The notes under the pieces were generated by a model, which ran no database searches, was not told where the DNA came from, and was given only the letters and a program-made list of their open reading frames with translations. A stretch of 63,144 nt of DNA, taken from the NCBI GenBank assembly GCA_030430205.1, contig JAUIGE010000035.1:1-63144 (forward strand), in the 5' to 3' direction. Shown piece after piece: positions 34,590 through 43,106 of this stretch (position 1 is the stretch's first letter; each line of letters begins with the position of its first letter). This DNA is from Bacteroidia bacterium (GTDB lineage: Bacteria > Bacteroidota > Bacteroidia > J057). The position numbers and the translations under genes are program-made.

Positions 34590-36152
34590 ATGAAAAAATA
34601 TCCTGTAGGCATACAAGATTTTAAGGAGCTTCGAACAGGTAATTACCTGTATATCGACAAAACAGAAGACGTCTATACACTTGTCAATAGTGGAAAATAT
34701 TTTTTCCTTTCCCGCCCCAGAAGATTTGGCAAATCACTTTTGTTGTCAACCTTGAAGTATTTTTTCCTGGGCGAAAAGCAGCTTTTTGAAGGCTTGTGGG
34801 TCGGCGAACAGACTGATTATGATTGGGAAAAACACCCTGTAGTGCATATTTCTTTTAGTAGTATTGACTATAAAGGCCTAGGCTTATTGACGGCACTAGA
34901 CAATGAGGTGCTCGCATCAGCTGCAAAATATGACATTGAACTTCAATCGGAAAGTCTTGCCTCCCGCTTCAAAGAACTCATTCAAAAATTAGGTGAGCAC
35001 CACCCCAAATTGGTCCTGCTTATCGACGAGTATGACAAACCCTTGATTGACTATATTGACCAACCTGAGCAGGCGGAAATTAACCGGGGAGTTCTCAAGA
35101 ACTTCTTCTCTGTCATCAAAGACAGCGATCCCTACCTTGCCTTTTTTCTGATCACTGGCGTTTCAAAATTCAGTAAAGTATCCGTCTTTTCGGATTTGAA
35201 TCACCTGAAAGACATTACCATACATCCTCGTCATGCCACGCTTTGTGGATATACACAGGAGGAGATGGACCAATATTTTGGGGATGAATATGCAGACCTG
35301 GCAGCCAAAAATCATCAAACGCTCCCAGAAACACTGGCGATGATTCGACATTGGTACAATGGCTACCAGTGGGATATAGGCAAGGCGGTGTATAACCCCT
35401 TTTCAATTTTGAATCTGTTTGATTCTGGCCGGTTTGGCAATTATTGGTGGGAAACAGGAACGCCCAGTTTTTTGATGAAGCTTGTTCGCAAAGATTTGAA
35501 ATATGACCTCGAAGAAATGCGGGGAGGATCAGCTACATTTGAAAGTTATACCCTGGATAACCTGGATTGGCTGCCCCTACTTTTTCAGACAGGTTATCTG
35601 ACCATCCAAAAATACGATTTCAAATATCGCCTGTATACCCTGGGTTATCCCAATCAGGAAGTCCGGGAGTCTTTTCTACAGCATCTGTTAGCCACCTACC
35701 GGGAGACAGGCCCTGCCCAAAGCTATAGCCTTTTTTATCAACTGAAGGAGGCTCTGGATGACGGAAATATGGATGCATTCATGCAGGTGATAGACACCCT
35801 TTTTGCAACGCTTCCCTACCAGATTTTTGAAGCAAAAAAAGAAGCCATCTTCCACGCCATTCTGCATCTGAGTTTTAGTGGATTGGGCTTATTGGTTCAG
35901 TCTGAGGTCAGTACCTCAAAAGGGCGGGTGAATACGATTGTCCATATCGAAGATAGGGTGTATATCATTGAGGTAAATCTCTATAAGACGGCAGGACAAA
36001 CTTTAACCCAAATCCGCGATAATCGCTACGGTAACCCCTATCTTCATCAAGGCAAGGAGGTCATTGCCTTAGGCATCAGCTTTTCCTCAGAAACGAAATC
36101 TGTAGCTGAGTGGCAGGAAGTAAACTATATTGAGCTGTTGTCAGAGGGATAA
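34590..36152 (+). CDS. AAA-ATPase-like protein with PD-(D/E)XK nuclease-like domain
   Basis: A 520-aa member of the AAA-ATPase_like (PF09820) plus PDDEXK_9 family common in Bacteroidota. It starts YPVGIQDFKELRTGNYLYIDKT; Walker A is RPRRFGKSLL, Walker B LVLLIDEYDKPL. The C-terminal nuclease-like domain has VYIIEVNL followed by QIRDNRYGNPYLHQGKEVIALGI. Most relatives have E-x-K in that strand; here it is EVN, so the catalytic Lys appears replaced and the nuclease may be inactive. Role in cells is unknown; suspected mobile or conflict-related family. Confidence 0.85.
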   Translation: MKKYPVGIQDFKELRTGNYLYIDKTEDVYTLVNSGKYFFLSRPRRFGKSLLLSTLKYFFLGEKQLFEGLWVGEQTDYDWEKHPVVHISFSSIDYKGLGLLTALDNEVLASAAKYDIELQSESLASRFKELIQKLGEHHPKLVLLIDEYDKPLIDYIDQPEQAEINRGVLKNFFSVIKDSDPYLAFFLITGVSKFSKVSVFSDLNHLKDITIHPRHATLCGYTQEEMDQYFGDEYADLAAKNHQTLPETLAMIRHWYNGYQWDIGKAVYNPFSILNLFDSGRFGNYWWETGTPSFLMKLVRKDLKYDLEEMRGGSATFESYTLDNLDWLPLLFQTGYLTIQKYDFKYRLYTLGYPNQEVRESFLQHLLATYRETGPAQSYSLFYQLKEALDDGNMDAFMQVIDTLFATLPYQIFEAKKEAIFHAILHLSFSGLGLLVQSEVSTSKGRVNTIVHIEDRVYIIEVNLYKTAGQTLTQIRDNRYGNPYLHQGKEVIALGISFSSETKSVAEWQEVNYIELLSEG

Positions 36153-36196
36153 GCGCCCGCATTGTTCCCCCTGAGAATTATGAAGATAATTGAACT

Positions 36197-37708
36197 ATGT
36201 ACTTACTCGGCTACGATATAGGGTCCTCTTCCATTAAGGTAGCCTTGGTGGATGTGCAAAGCGGTCATACCCTTGCCGTGATGCAATCACCTGAATCAGA
36301 GATGGAAATGCTTGCCATGGAGGCAGGCTGGGCTGAACAAGATCCTGAGGTCTGGTGGGTTAATCTCTGCCTCGCCACTCAAAAACTGCTGCAAAAAACG
36401 GGTATTGATCCCGCCTCAGTTAAGGGCATCGGCATTGCCTATCAGATGCACGGTCTGGTATTGGTGGACAAAAATCATGATGTGATTCGACCCGCTATTA
36501 TCTGGTGCGACAGCCGCGCTGTAGCTATCGGAGAGCAGGCTTTCGACAGCATAGGGCAAGAAAAGTGTTATACACATGTGCTCAACTCTCCCGGCAATTT
36601 TACCGCTTCCAAACTCAAATGGGTCAAAGACAATGAGCCAGAGAATTATAAGCAAATACATAAAATCATGCTTCCCGGCGATTATATCGCCATGCGGCTG
36701 AGCGGGGAAATCGCAACCACCATCAGCGGACTGTCTGAAGGCATACTGTGGGATTTTGAAGGGCATCGACCCGCAGACATGATTCTGGATCATTTTGGTT
36801 TTCAGGCAGACCTGATTCCTGAAGTTGTTCCGACTTTTTCTTTTCAGGGAAAAGTCATGCCTTCTGCGGCACATGCCACAGGCCTGTTTGCGGGTACACC
36901 CGTCAACTACCGTGCAGGCGACCAACCCAACAATGCCATGTCCCTCAATGTGTTGGAGCCAGGTGAAGTAGCCGCGACCGGCGGCACCTCCGGTGTCGTC
37001 TATGGGGTGGTCAACCAGCCCATCTACGATCCTCTCTCCCGCGTCAATGGCTTTGCGCATGTCAATCACAGCAAAGAGAAAAACCGTATCGGTATCCTCC
37101 TCTGCATCAATGGCGCAGGCATACAATACAGCTGGATCAGGCAGCAAATGGCTAAGGACAATATGTCCTATACCGATATGGAGCAGATGGCTTCATCTGT
37201 CCCGACCGGAGCCGATGGCTTGCGGATTTTGCCTTTTGGCAATGGAGCCGAGCGCATGTTCCAAAACAGAGCGCCGGGCGCTCAAATCAACAATCTGCAT
37301 TTCAACCGCCACCACAGGGCCCACTTTTTCAGAGCTTCCCTTGAAGGAATCGCCTTTTCCTTTGTCTATGGCATGAATATCCTCCAGGAGCTGGGATTGA
37401 ATGTGCAGATCATCCGCGTGGGCAATGACAACCTTTTCCAATCAGCTATTTTCTCTCAAACCATTTCCAACCTCATGGGAAGCAGGATTGAAATAGTCGA
37501 AACGACAGGAGCCGTAGGTGCGGCCAAAGCCGCAGGAGTGGCCAATGGCATATATGCTTCTGTCCGGGAAGCGATGCAAGGCAATCAGCTCATCAAGTCC
37601 TATGAGCCCGCCAAGATGAGCGGGGGGCATGAGCATGCCTACCAGATCTGGCAGGAAGACCTGCAAAGCCTGTTGAATAGGGAAGAGTTGAGCATTTGTT
37701 ATAGATAA
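36197..37708 (+). CDS. xylB: Xylulokinase
   Basis: Phosphorylates D-xylulose to xylulose-5-phosphate. FGGY-family kinase: N-terminal LLGYDIGSSSIKVALVD phosphate loop, substrate region IAYQMHGLVLVD, GDQPNNAMSLNVLEPGEVAATGGTSG, and a C-terminal ATPase lobe (IIRVGNDNLFQS, VGAAKAAGVA). 503 aa is normal. First gene of a same-strand xylB-xylA-xylE set (26- and 78-base gaps) that turns xylose into a pentose-phosphate intermediate. No xylR lies adjacent. Confidence 0.93.
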   Translation: MYLLGYDIGSSSIKVALVDVQSGHTLAVMQSPESEMEMLAMEAGWAEQDPEVWWVNLCLATQKLLQKTGIDPASVKGIGIAYQMHGLVLVDKNHDVIRPAIIWCDSRAVAIGEQAFDSIGQEKCYTHVLNSPGNFTASKLKWVKDNEPENYKQIHKIMLPGDYIAMRLSGEIATTISGLSEGILWDFEGHRPADMILDHFGFQADLIPEVVPTFSFQGKVMPSAAHATGLFAGTPVNYRAGDQPNNAMSLNVLEPGEVAATGGTSGVVYGVVNQPIYDPLSRVNGFAHVNHSKEKNRIGILLCINGAGIQYSWIRQQMAKDNMSYTDMEQMASSVPTGADGLRILPFGNGAERMFQNRAPGAQINNLHFNRHHRAHFFRASLEGIAFSFVYGMNILQELGLNVQIIRVGNDNLFQSAIFSQTISNLMGSRIEIVETTGAVGAAKAAGVANGIYASVREAMQGNQLIKSYEPAKMSGGHEHAYQIWQEDLQSLLNREELSICYR

Positions 37709-37734
37709 ACAGCATTTAAAAACACACAACACCT

Positions 37735-39075
37735 ATGTCAAAGGACATTCAATTGGTTTTAGGAGAAAAAGAATACTTCCCTGCAATAGGAAGAATCCCC
37801 TTTGAGGGAAAAGGATCGGATAATCCCCTGGCTTTCCGCTGGTATGATGAGCAGCGCATGGTAGGGGGAAAAACAATGAAAGAGCATCTCAGGTTTGCCG
37901 TGGCCTGGTGGCACACCCTCTGTGGTACCGGGGGCGATCCTTTTGGCATGGGCACCAAAAATTTTCCCTGGTTGGTCGCCAGCGATCCCATGCAGCAGGC
38001 AAAGGATAAGTTGGATGCTGGTTTTGAGTTTATCACCAAACTGGGGGTCCCTTATTACTGCTTCCATGATTATGATCTGGTAGCGGAGGGAGATTCTCTG
38101 GCGGAAAGCAAAAAGCGGCTGGATGCTGTGACGGATTATGCTGCAAAAAAGCAGCAAGCTTCCGGGGTCAAATTGCTTTGGGGAACAGCCAATCTGTTCT
38201 CCCATCCCCGCTATATGAATGGCGCCATGACCAATCCCGACTTCGAAGTCGTCGCTTTTGCCGGTGCCCAGCTGCGCAATGCACTGGACGCGACGATCAA
38301 GCTGGGAGGTGAAAATTATGTTTTCTGGGGAGGCCGCGAAGGCTATATGTCTTTGCTGAATACCGATATGCAGCGGGAGCTGGATCACATGGCTCGCTTC
38401 CTGCACATGGCAAGGGATTATGCCCGCCAAAATGGCTTTACAGGCAATTTTTTCATTGAGCCTAAGCCTATGGAACCCAGCAAGCATCAATATGATTTTG
38501 ATGCGGCGACCTGCCTGAACTTCCTCAGGGCCTATGACCTGATGGATGATTTCAAATTGAATATAGAGGTGAATCATGCGACCCTGGCGCAGCATACTTT
38601 CCAGCATGAGCTGCAGGTTGCTGCCGATGCAGGCGCACTCGGGAGCATAGACGCCAACCGGGGCGACTACCAGAATGGCTGGGATACAGACCAGTTTCCC
38701 AATAATGTGATGGAGCTCACCGAGGCCATGCTGGTCTTCCTGCAAAGCGGTGGCCTGAAAGGCGGCGGGATCAATTTTGACGCCAAGACGCGTAGAAATT
38801 CCACAGATCTGGAGGACATCTTTTATGCACATATCGGAGGCATGGATACTTTTGCGCGGGCATTACTTGCTGCGCAAGACATCCTGGACCAATCTGCCTA
38901 CCTCAGGCTGCGTCAGGAGCGCTACGGTTCATTTGATGCAGGCAGCGGGAAAGATTTTGAAAATGGAAAGCTTAGCCTGGAGGATTTGGCAAGCTATGCT
39001 GCCAGTCATGGCGAGCCACAGCAGCGCAGTGGCAAGCAGGAGTTGTTCGAGAATATCCTTAATAATTATTGCTGA
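37735..39075 (+). CDS. xylA: Xylose isomerase
   Basis: Converts D-xylose to D-xylulose (also glucose to fructose); metal-dependent TIM barrel. Class II type by length (446 aa) and start ([24 protein letters not shown]). Visible active-site segments: YCFHDYDL with the catalytic His, [29 protein letters not shown] and [16 protein letters not shown] with metal ligands. It follows xylB by 26 bases. Confidence 0.96.
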   Translation: MSKDIQLVLGEKEYFPAIGRIPFEGKGSDNPLAFRWYDEQRMVGGKTMKEHLRFAVAWWHTLCGTGGDPFGMGTKNFPWLVASDPMQQAKDKLDAGFEFITKLGVPYYCFHDYDLVAEGDSLAESKKRLDAVTDYAAKKQQASGVKLLWGTANLFSHPRYMNGAMTNPDFEVVAFAGAQLRNALDATIKLGGENYVFWGGREGYMSLLNTDMQRELDHMARFLHMARDYARQNGFTGNFFIEPKPMEPSKHQYDFDAATCLNFLRAYDLMDDFKLNIEVNHATLAQHTFQHELQVAADAGALGSIDANRGDYQNGWDTDQFPNNVMELTEAMLVFLQSGGLKGGGINFDAKTRRNSTDLEDIFYAHIGGMDTFARALLAAQDILDQSAYLRLRQERYGSFDAGSGKDFENGKLSLEDLASYAASHGEPQQRSGKQELFENILNNYC

Positions 39076-39153
39076 TGCACAGTCATCTCACGACAAAAAA
39101 GCCTTCCGAAAGCCAGCTTTCTGGATTACCTTTCGGTCCATTAAGTTGCATAT

Positions 39154-40701
39154 ATGAAATCATCTTCAGGTTTTACCGTATTTTTGGCCATTGTCGTCTC
39201 GTTGGGAGGTTTCCTCTTTGGATTTGATGCAGGCATCATCTCAGGCGTCATGAATTTCGCCAAACCCTATTTTCAGCTAACAGATTGGCAGGAAGCCAGC
39301 ATCGTCTCTGCCCCTACGATGGCAGCGATGTTTTCTATGCTGGTAGCAGGAAGATTGAGTGATTCGGTAGGGCGGAAGATACTGCTGCTTGTCGTGGCCT
39401 TTTTATATGCTTTATCTGCGATATGGTCGGCCTATGCAGGTTCTTATGAGACCCTGTATATAGCCCGTGTAATCGGAGGAGTAGCTTTTGGTGCGGCGCT
39501 GGTGATCGCACCTACCTTTATTTCCGAAATCTCTTCTGCCAAAAGTAGAGGCAAGCTGGTTTCCATTCAGCAATTGAACATTGTATTGGGCTTTTTTGCC
39601 GCTTTTTTATGCAATGCCTACCTCAATCATTTGAATAACCAGCCCGACAACAGCCTGACTGACGAGACCGTTTGGCGCTGGATGCTGGGGGTAGAATTTT
39701 TGCCCGCGATTCTGTATTTTATTTTGCTCTTTTTTGTTCCCCGAAGCCCTCGTTGGCTCTATGTGAATGGAAAAGTGGAAGAGGCCAAAAGTGTGCTGGT
39801 GAAGCTGCATGGCGAAAAAATGGCCATCGAAGAAACCGCTGATATCCAGCGAAGTATCGATGAGTTGAAATCCATCAAAAAACCCAAAATATGGGAGCTT
39901 TTCTCCCGATCACTCAAGTATATACTGCTGATAGGGATTGCGGTCGGTATCCTCCAGCAGATCACCGGGATCAATGCCATTTATTTCTATGCTACAACCA
40001 TCTTTAAACTGACAGGTATTGGCACCAATGCAGCTTTTTCTTCCGGTGTCTGGCTGAGCCTTAGCTCGGTAGTGTTTACGCTGGTAGCCATGGCCCTGAT
40101 AGATCGTGTCGGGCGAAGACCTCTCTTGCTCGTAGGGATAGGCGGGATCGCCTTGAGCATGCTTATCTGTGCCTACAGCTTCAATCAGGCTACCTATACC
40201 CTTACTGCTGAAGGGACAGCCCAACTCAGCGGGTTGAATACCGAAGCGCTGAGTCCCTATCTGGGACAGACATTTGAAGATGATGTTTCATTTAAAAGCG
40301 CCATCAAAAGCGCTTTGGGAGAAACGGCTTACAATAAACATCAGGGAGATATTTTGGAAAAAGCCATCAGCATGAATGCCATGCTGGCTATTGTAGGCAT
40401 TTTTGGCTTTGTAGCCTGTTTTGCCTTTTCTCTCGGTCCCGTCATGTGGGTCATGCTTTCGGAATTATATCCCAACCGTTTTCGAGGGCTGGCCATCGGA
40501 TTTATCGGTTTCATCAATGGCTTTTCCAGCTGGTTGATTACGCAGATTTTCCCATGGGAACTGACGAATATAGGGAATGCCGGAACCTTTTTCATATTTG
40601 GGCTCATCGCCCTCATAGGCTTTTTCCTCTTTTTGAAAATACTACCCGAGACCAAAGGCAAAAGCCTGGAGGAAATCGAAAAGCAGTATACGCGTGGCTG
40701 A
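39154..40701 (+). CDS. xylE: Xylose:proton symporter (sugar porter, MFS)
   Basis: A 515-aa 12-helix major facilitator of the sugar-porter family. Family motifs: GFLFGFDAGIISG, the loop GRLSDSVGRK, PRSPRWL, QQITGINAIYFYAT, DRVGRRPLL and the terminal PETKGKSLEEIE. With xylA and xylB just upstream, xylose is the most likely substrate, although the family also covers glucose, galactose and arabinose. In the 78-base gap after xylA a small inverted pair CCGAAAG/CTTTCGG (around 39109-39140) might modulate expression. Confidence 0.9.
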   Translation: MKSSSGFTVFLAIVVSLGGFLFGFDAGIISGVMNFAKPYFQLTDWQEASIVSAPTMAAMFSMLVAGRLSDSVGRKILLLVVAFLYALSAIWSAYAGSYETLYIARVIGGVAFGAALVIAPTFISEISSAKSRGKLVSIQQLNIVLGFFAAFLCNAYLNHLNNQPDNSLTDETVWRWMLGVEFLPAILYFILLFFVPRSPRWLYVNGKVEEAKSVLVKLHGEKMAIEETADIQRSIDELKSIKKPKIWELFSRSLKYILLIGIAVGILQQITGINAIYFYATTIFKLTGIGTNAAFSSGVWLSLSSVVFTLVAMALIDRVGRRPLLLVGIGGIALSMLICAYSFNQATYTLTAEGTAQLSGLNTEALSPYLGQTFEDDVSFKSAIKSALGETAYNKHQGDILEKAISMNAMLAIVGIFGFVACFAFSLGPVMWVMLSELYPNRFRGLAIGFIGFINGFSSWLITQIFPWELTNIGNAGTFFIFGLIALIGFFLFLKILPETKGKSLEEIEKQYTRG

Positions 40702-40735
40702 TTGAATGATGAAGATGTAAGCTTTGGGGAGCTAC

Positions 40736-41029
40736 TTAGTGGATTTCAACTACCTTGATGTTGGGATTTGCAGATCCCCTGCCTTCGAAATCATGAAAGA
40801 AAGGCTCCATTCCATGATTTTTGTAGCGGTTCATGCGGGGATGACCAGATCTTCTGTGGTAGGGTTCTCCATATCGGTCGTAGCTGATAAAGTCTTTAAG
40901 CCTGCGAAAGATGGCATATACGATACTCATGGCGGCTGCGATGACAAATGCCACGATAGCTATTCTGGCAACAAACAATAACAACATCGCACCTATGGCT
41001 ACACCAAAAAACATTCTAAAATTTCTCAT
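40736..41029 (-). CDS. Small membrane protein, function unknown
   Basis: A 97-aa protein with a hydrophobic N-terminal half (GVAIGAMLLLFVARIAIVAFVIAAAMSIVY) that could form one long or two short helices. A basic, His/Arg/Asn-rich tail follows (YHRRSGHPRMNRYKNHG). It converges on xylE with a 34-base gap. Amphipathic composition and the lack of frameshift support coding; no family was recognised. Confidence 0.55.
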   Translation of the reverse strand: MRNFRMFFGVAIGAMLLLFVARIAIVAFVIAAAMSIVYAIFRRLKDFISYDRYGEPYHRRSGHPRMNRYKNHGMEPFFHDFEGRGSANPNIKVVEIH

Positions 41030-41152
41030 GACTGTTTATTTTTTATGATTAGTTGAGTACGCTTTTTCAGTATGATCTACTGCTTTGGGCGTTTGTAAAA
41101 AGGAAGACGCAGCAGAGATTTTTTTACTTTAGATTTTGTGAAAAATTGCTTT

Positions 41153-41421
41153 GTACAGGACAAAAAATGGAAGTCATGAATTATAAACATCCTCAAAGTC
41201 CTGAAGGGACGCTATATACTACGATCGGGCAAAGCCCGATCATTCGATTCACACCAGGTCCTAAAGCCCTGAAAGGGCGATATATTAGCTATGGCTTCCT
41301 AAGATATGCCGTCCTTTCAGGACTTCTATTGGGGGCGTTTACCTTCATGGGGCTTCGCCCCATGCTGAATATGGCGTCCCTTCGGGACTTTGGGGGACTT
41401 TCCTGAAAAATTGTCCTGTAC
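41153..41421. repeat. 269-bp hairpin-array element with terminal inverted repeats
   Basis: Ends are exact 11-base inverted repeats: GTACAGGACAA (41153-41163) and TTGTCCTGTAC (41411-41421). Inside are six short stem-loops: 41198-41210, 41223-41241 (GATCGGGC/GCCCGATC), 41266-41278 (GCCCT-GAA-AGGGC), 41311-41323 (GTCCT-TTC-AGGAC), 41347-41363 and 41376-41388 (GTCCC-TTC-GGGAC). Left-half stems have GAA loops and right-half stems have TTC loops, so the two halves are of opposite orientation. A second copy begins at 63083. There is no transposase gene. It resembles REP/BIME or MITE-type non-autonomous repeats. Confidence 0.75.
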
Positions 41422-41576
41422 TGAAGAAAAATTGTTGATTTTATTTTTCTCTCCCATTCGATTCCCTTCCCACTCCATGCTGATCTTTGCGGAGACTCTG
41501 TGTCTACTCTTTTTTTCTGATTAATTTCGACCAAATATTTTTGCTCAGTTACCAGAGACAGTTTTACGATCAAAGT

Positions 41577-42770
41577 ATGAAAGAAAAAACAGACAAGAGA
41601 AGGCCTCAGGCGATCCGACACCTTTATTTCATGCTGATCGCATCCCTTTTCATAAGCGCCTGTACCGGGCAGGACAAAGCACATATTTCCCAGACCCAAA
41701 GGCCTGAATCCGCTCCCACGCCTGCCGATAGCCCGGCAACAGAAGCGCGGGCAGCCAAACCCTTTATAGATGATCTTTTTCAGATTGAAGGGCAGCTTTG
41801 CGCCTGGGTACGGAGGATACATCAGGATCAGAGGGGAAACCTTTGGTTCGGTACGAATCACTACGGAGTCATGCGCTATGATGGCGATACCTTGCTGTAT
41901 TTTACTAAAAAAGAGGGCCTGGGCGGCGGTCGGATAACCGGAATCGTGGAGGATCAGGTAGGCAATGTATGGTTCGGCTCCTACGGAGGCCTATCCAAAT
42001 ATGACCCTTCGGCCTCGCTCAGAGCAGGCTCTGATTCATTCACCCATTTCTCCGAAAAAGAGGGCCTGATCAACCATGAAGTCTGGAGCCTGATGATGGA
42101 CAAAAAGGGGACCTTATGGGTAGGGACGATGGAAGGCGTCAGCCGATTTGATCCATCGGCTGCGCGCGAGCCGGGGGAGAAGCTATTTAGCGATTTTTCC
42201 ATCCCTAAAGCACAGGTAAAGGATACGACGACCATCCTGGCCTATGACCGGGTGTGCAGCATCCTGGAAGACCGAAATGGAGTCATCTGGTTTGGGCTGG
42301 ATGGATTTGGTATTACCCGCTATGACCCTGCGGCTTCCCTTCAGAAGGGCGGCAAAGCATTTACCCATTTTACCATGGAAAATGGCCTTCCCGATAATAA
42401 TATTTACGATCTGATGGAAGATTCGAAGGGCAATGTGTGGATTGGGACCATGTTTGGGGGAATCAGTCGCTACGACGGAAAATCATTTACCAATTATACC
42501 CAGGATAGCCTGATCGGTGGCGTCGAAGTCGGCGGACTTTACGAAGACCAAAAGGGCAATATCTGGTTTGCCGCCGAAAACCATGGCGTATACCGCTACG
42601 ATGGAAAATCCTTCACAAACTACTACACACAAGAAGGCCTTATCACCAATGGCATCCTTGCCATCCTGGAAGACAGAGAAGGCCGTTTTTGGTTTGGAGG
42701 CTGGCTGGGGCTTTTCCGCTTTGATGGAAAGACTTTTTCGCCGGTCACGATGGATGGTCCCTGGGAGTGA
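41577..42770 (+). CDS. Lipoprotein with seven two-component-type propeller blades
   Basis: A 397-aa lipoprotein (lipobox LFISAC) with seven Reg_prop-like blades, each with GNxWFGTxxxGxxRYD (for example GNLWFGTNHYGVMRYDGD, GTLWVGTMEGVSRFDPS, GRFWFGGWLGLFRFDGK). This is the extracellular sensor propeller of hybrid two-component systems, but here without a kinase, so it is probably a periplasmic or surface binding protein. Blades 2-4 carry a roughly 10-residue insert after the D of RYD/KYD/RFD (PSASLRAGSD and similar). ATG at 41577 gives a good signal peptide; the earlier in-frame start at 41487 does not. Confidence 0.82.
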   Translation: MKEKTDKRRPQAIRHLYFMLIASLFISACTGQDKAHISQTQRPESAPTPADSPATEARAAKPFIDDLFQIEGQLCAWVRRIHQDQRGNLWFGTNHYGVMRYDGDTLLYFTKKEGLGGGRITGIVEDQVGNVWFGSYGGLSKYDPSASLRAGSDSFTHFSEKEGLINHEVWSLMMDKKGTLWVGTMEGVSRFDPSAAREPGEKLFSDFSIPKAQVKDTTTILAYDRVCSILEDRNGVIWFGLDGFGITRYDPAASLQKGGKAFTHFTMENGLPDNNIYDLMEDSKGNVWIGTMFGGISRYDGKSFTNYTQDSLIGGVEVGGLYEDQKGNIWFAAENHGVYRYDGKSFTNYYTQEGLITNGILAILEDREGRFWFGGWLGLFRFDGKTFSPVTMDGPWE

Positions 42771-43106
42771 TGGGTGGATGGACAAATTAGCCTGTATGCC
42801 TATGTGAGCCATGAACAGGGCTATGCTGAACAGCACAGATATCATCCTTGTCAAAAACGGACTTGCAGATCATGCGCAATGAGGTTTTTGCCAGATACTC
42901 TTTTACCTACGGGCTGAACCTCGATTTCAATCAACAAATTCCATGAAAAATGTCAGCAAAACGAGAGCTAATAAAACAAATGGAGATTGATAATGCTGGA
43001 AGGTTGCATATCAGACCGTAGTGGGAAAAATTTAAAAACAGCCCAGCTCCCCAAAGAGAGCCAGGCTGGCGAATACAATCCATAAAAAACCTGAGTCAAA
43101 TTCCAT
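42771..43106. other. Intergenic stretch, no gene seen
   Basis: 336 bases between convergent genes. A 24-codon frame (42877-42951, MRNEVFARYSFTYGLN...) resembles the end of an outer-membrane or secreted protein but is too short to call. No strong terminator hairpin with a T-run was noticed. Confidence 0.4.

Noticed and set aside
41053-41406. A 117-codon frame through the hairpin-array element
   Set aside because: The frame is made largely of the repeat DNA (stems and spacers) and has no family similarity; the second copy of the element does not keep it.
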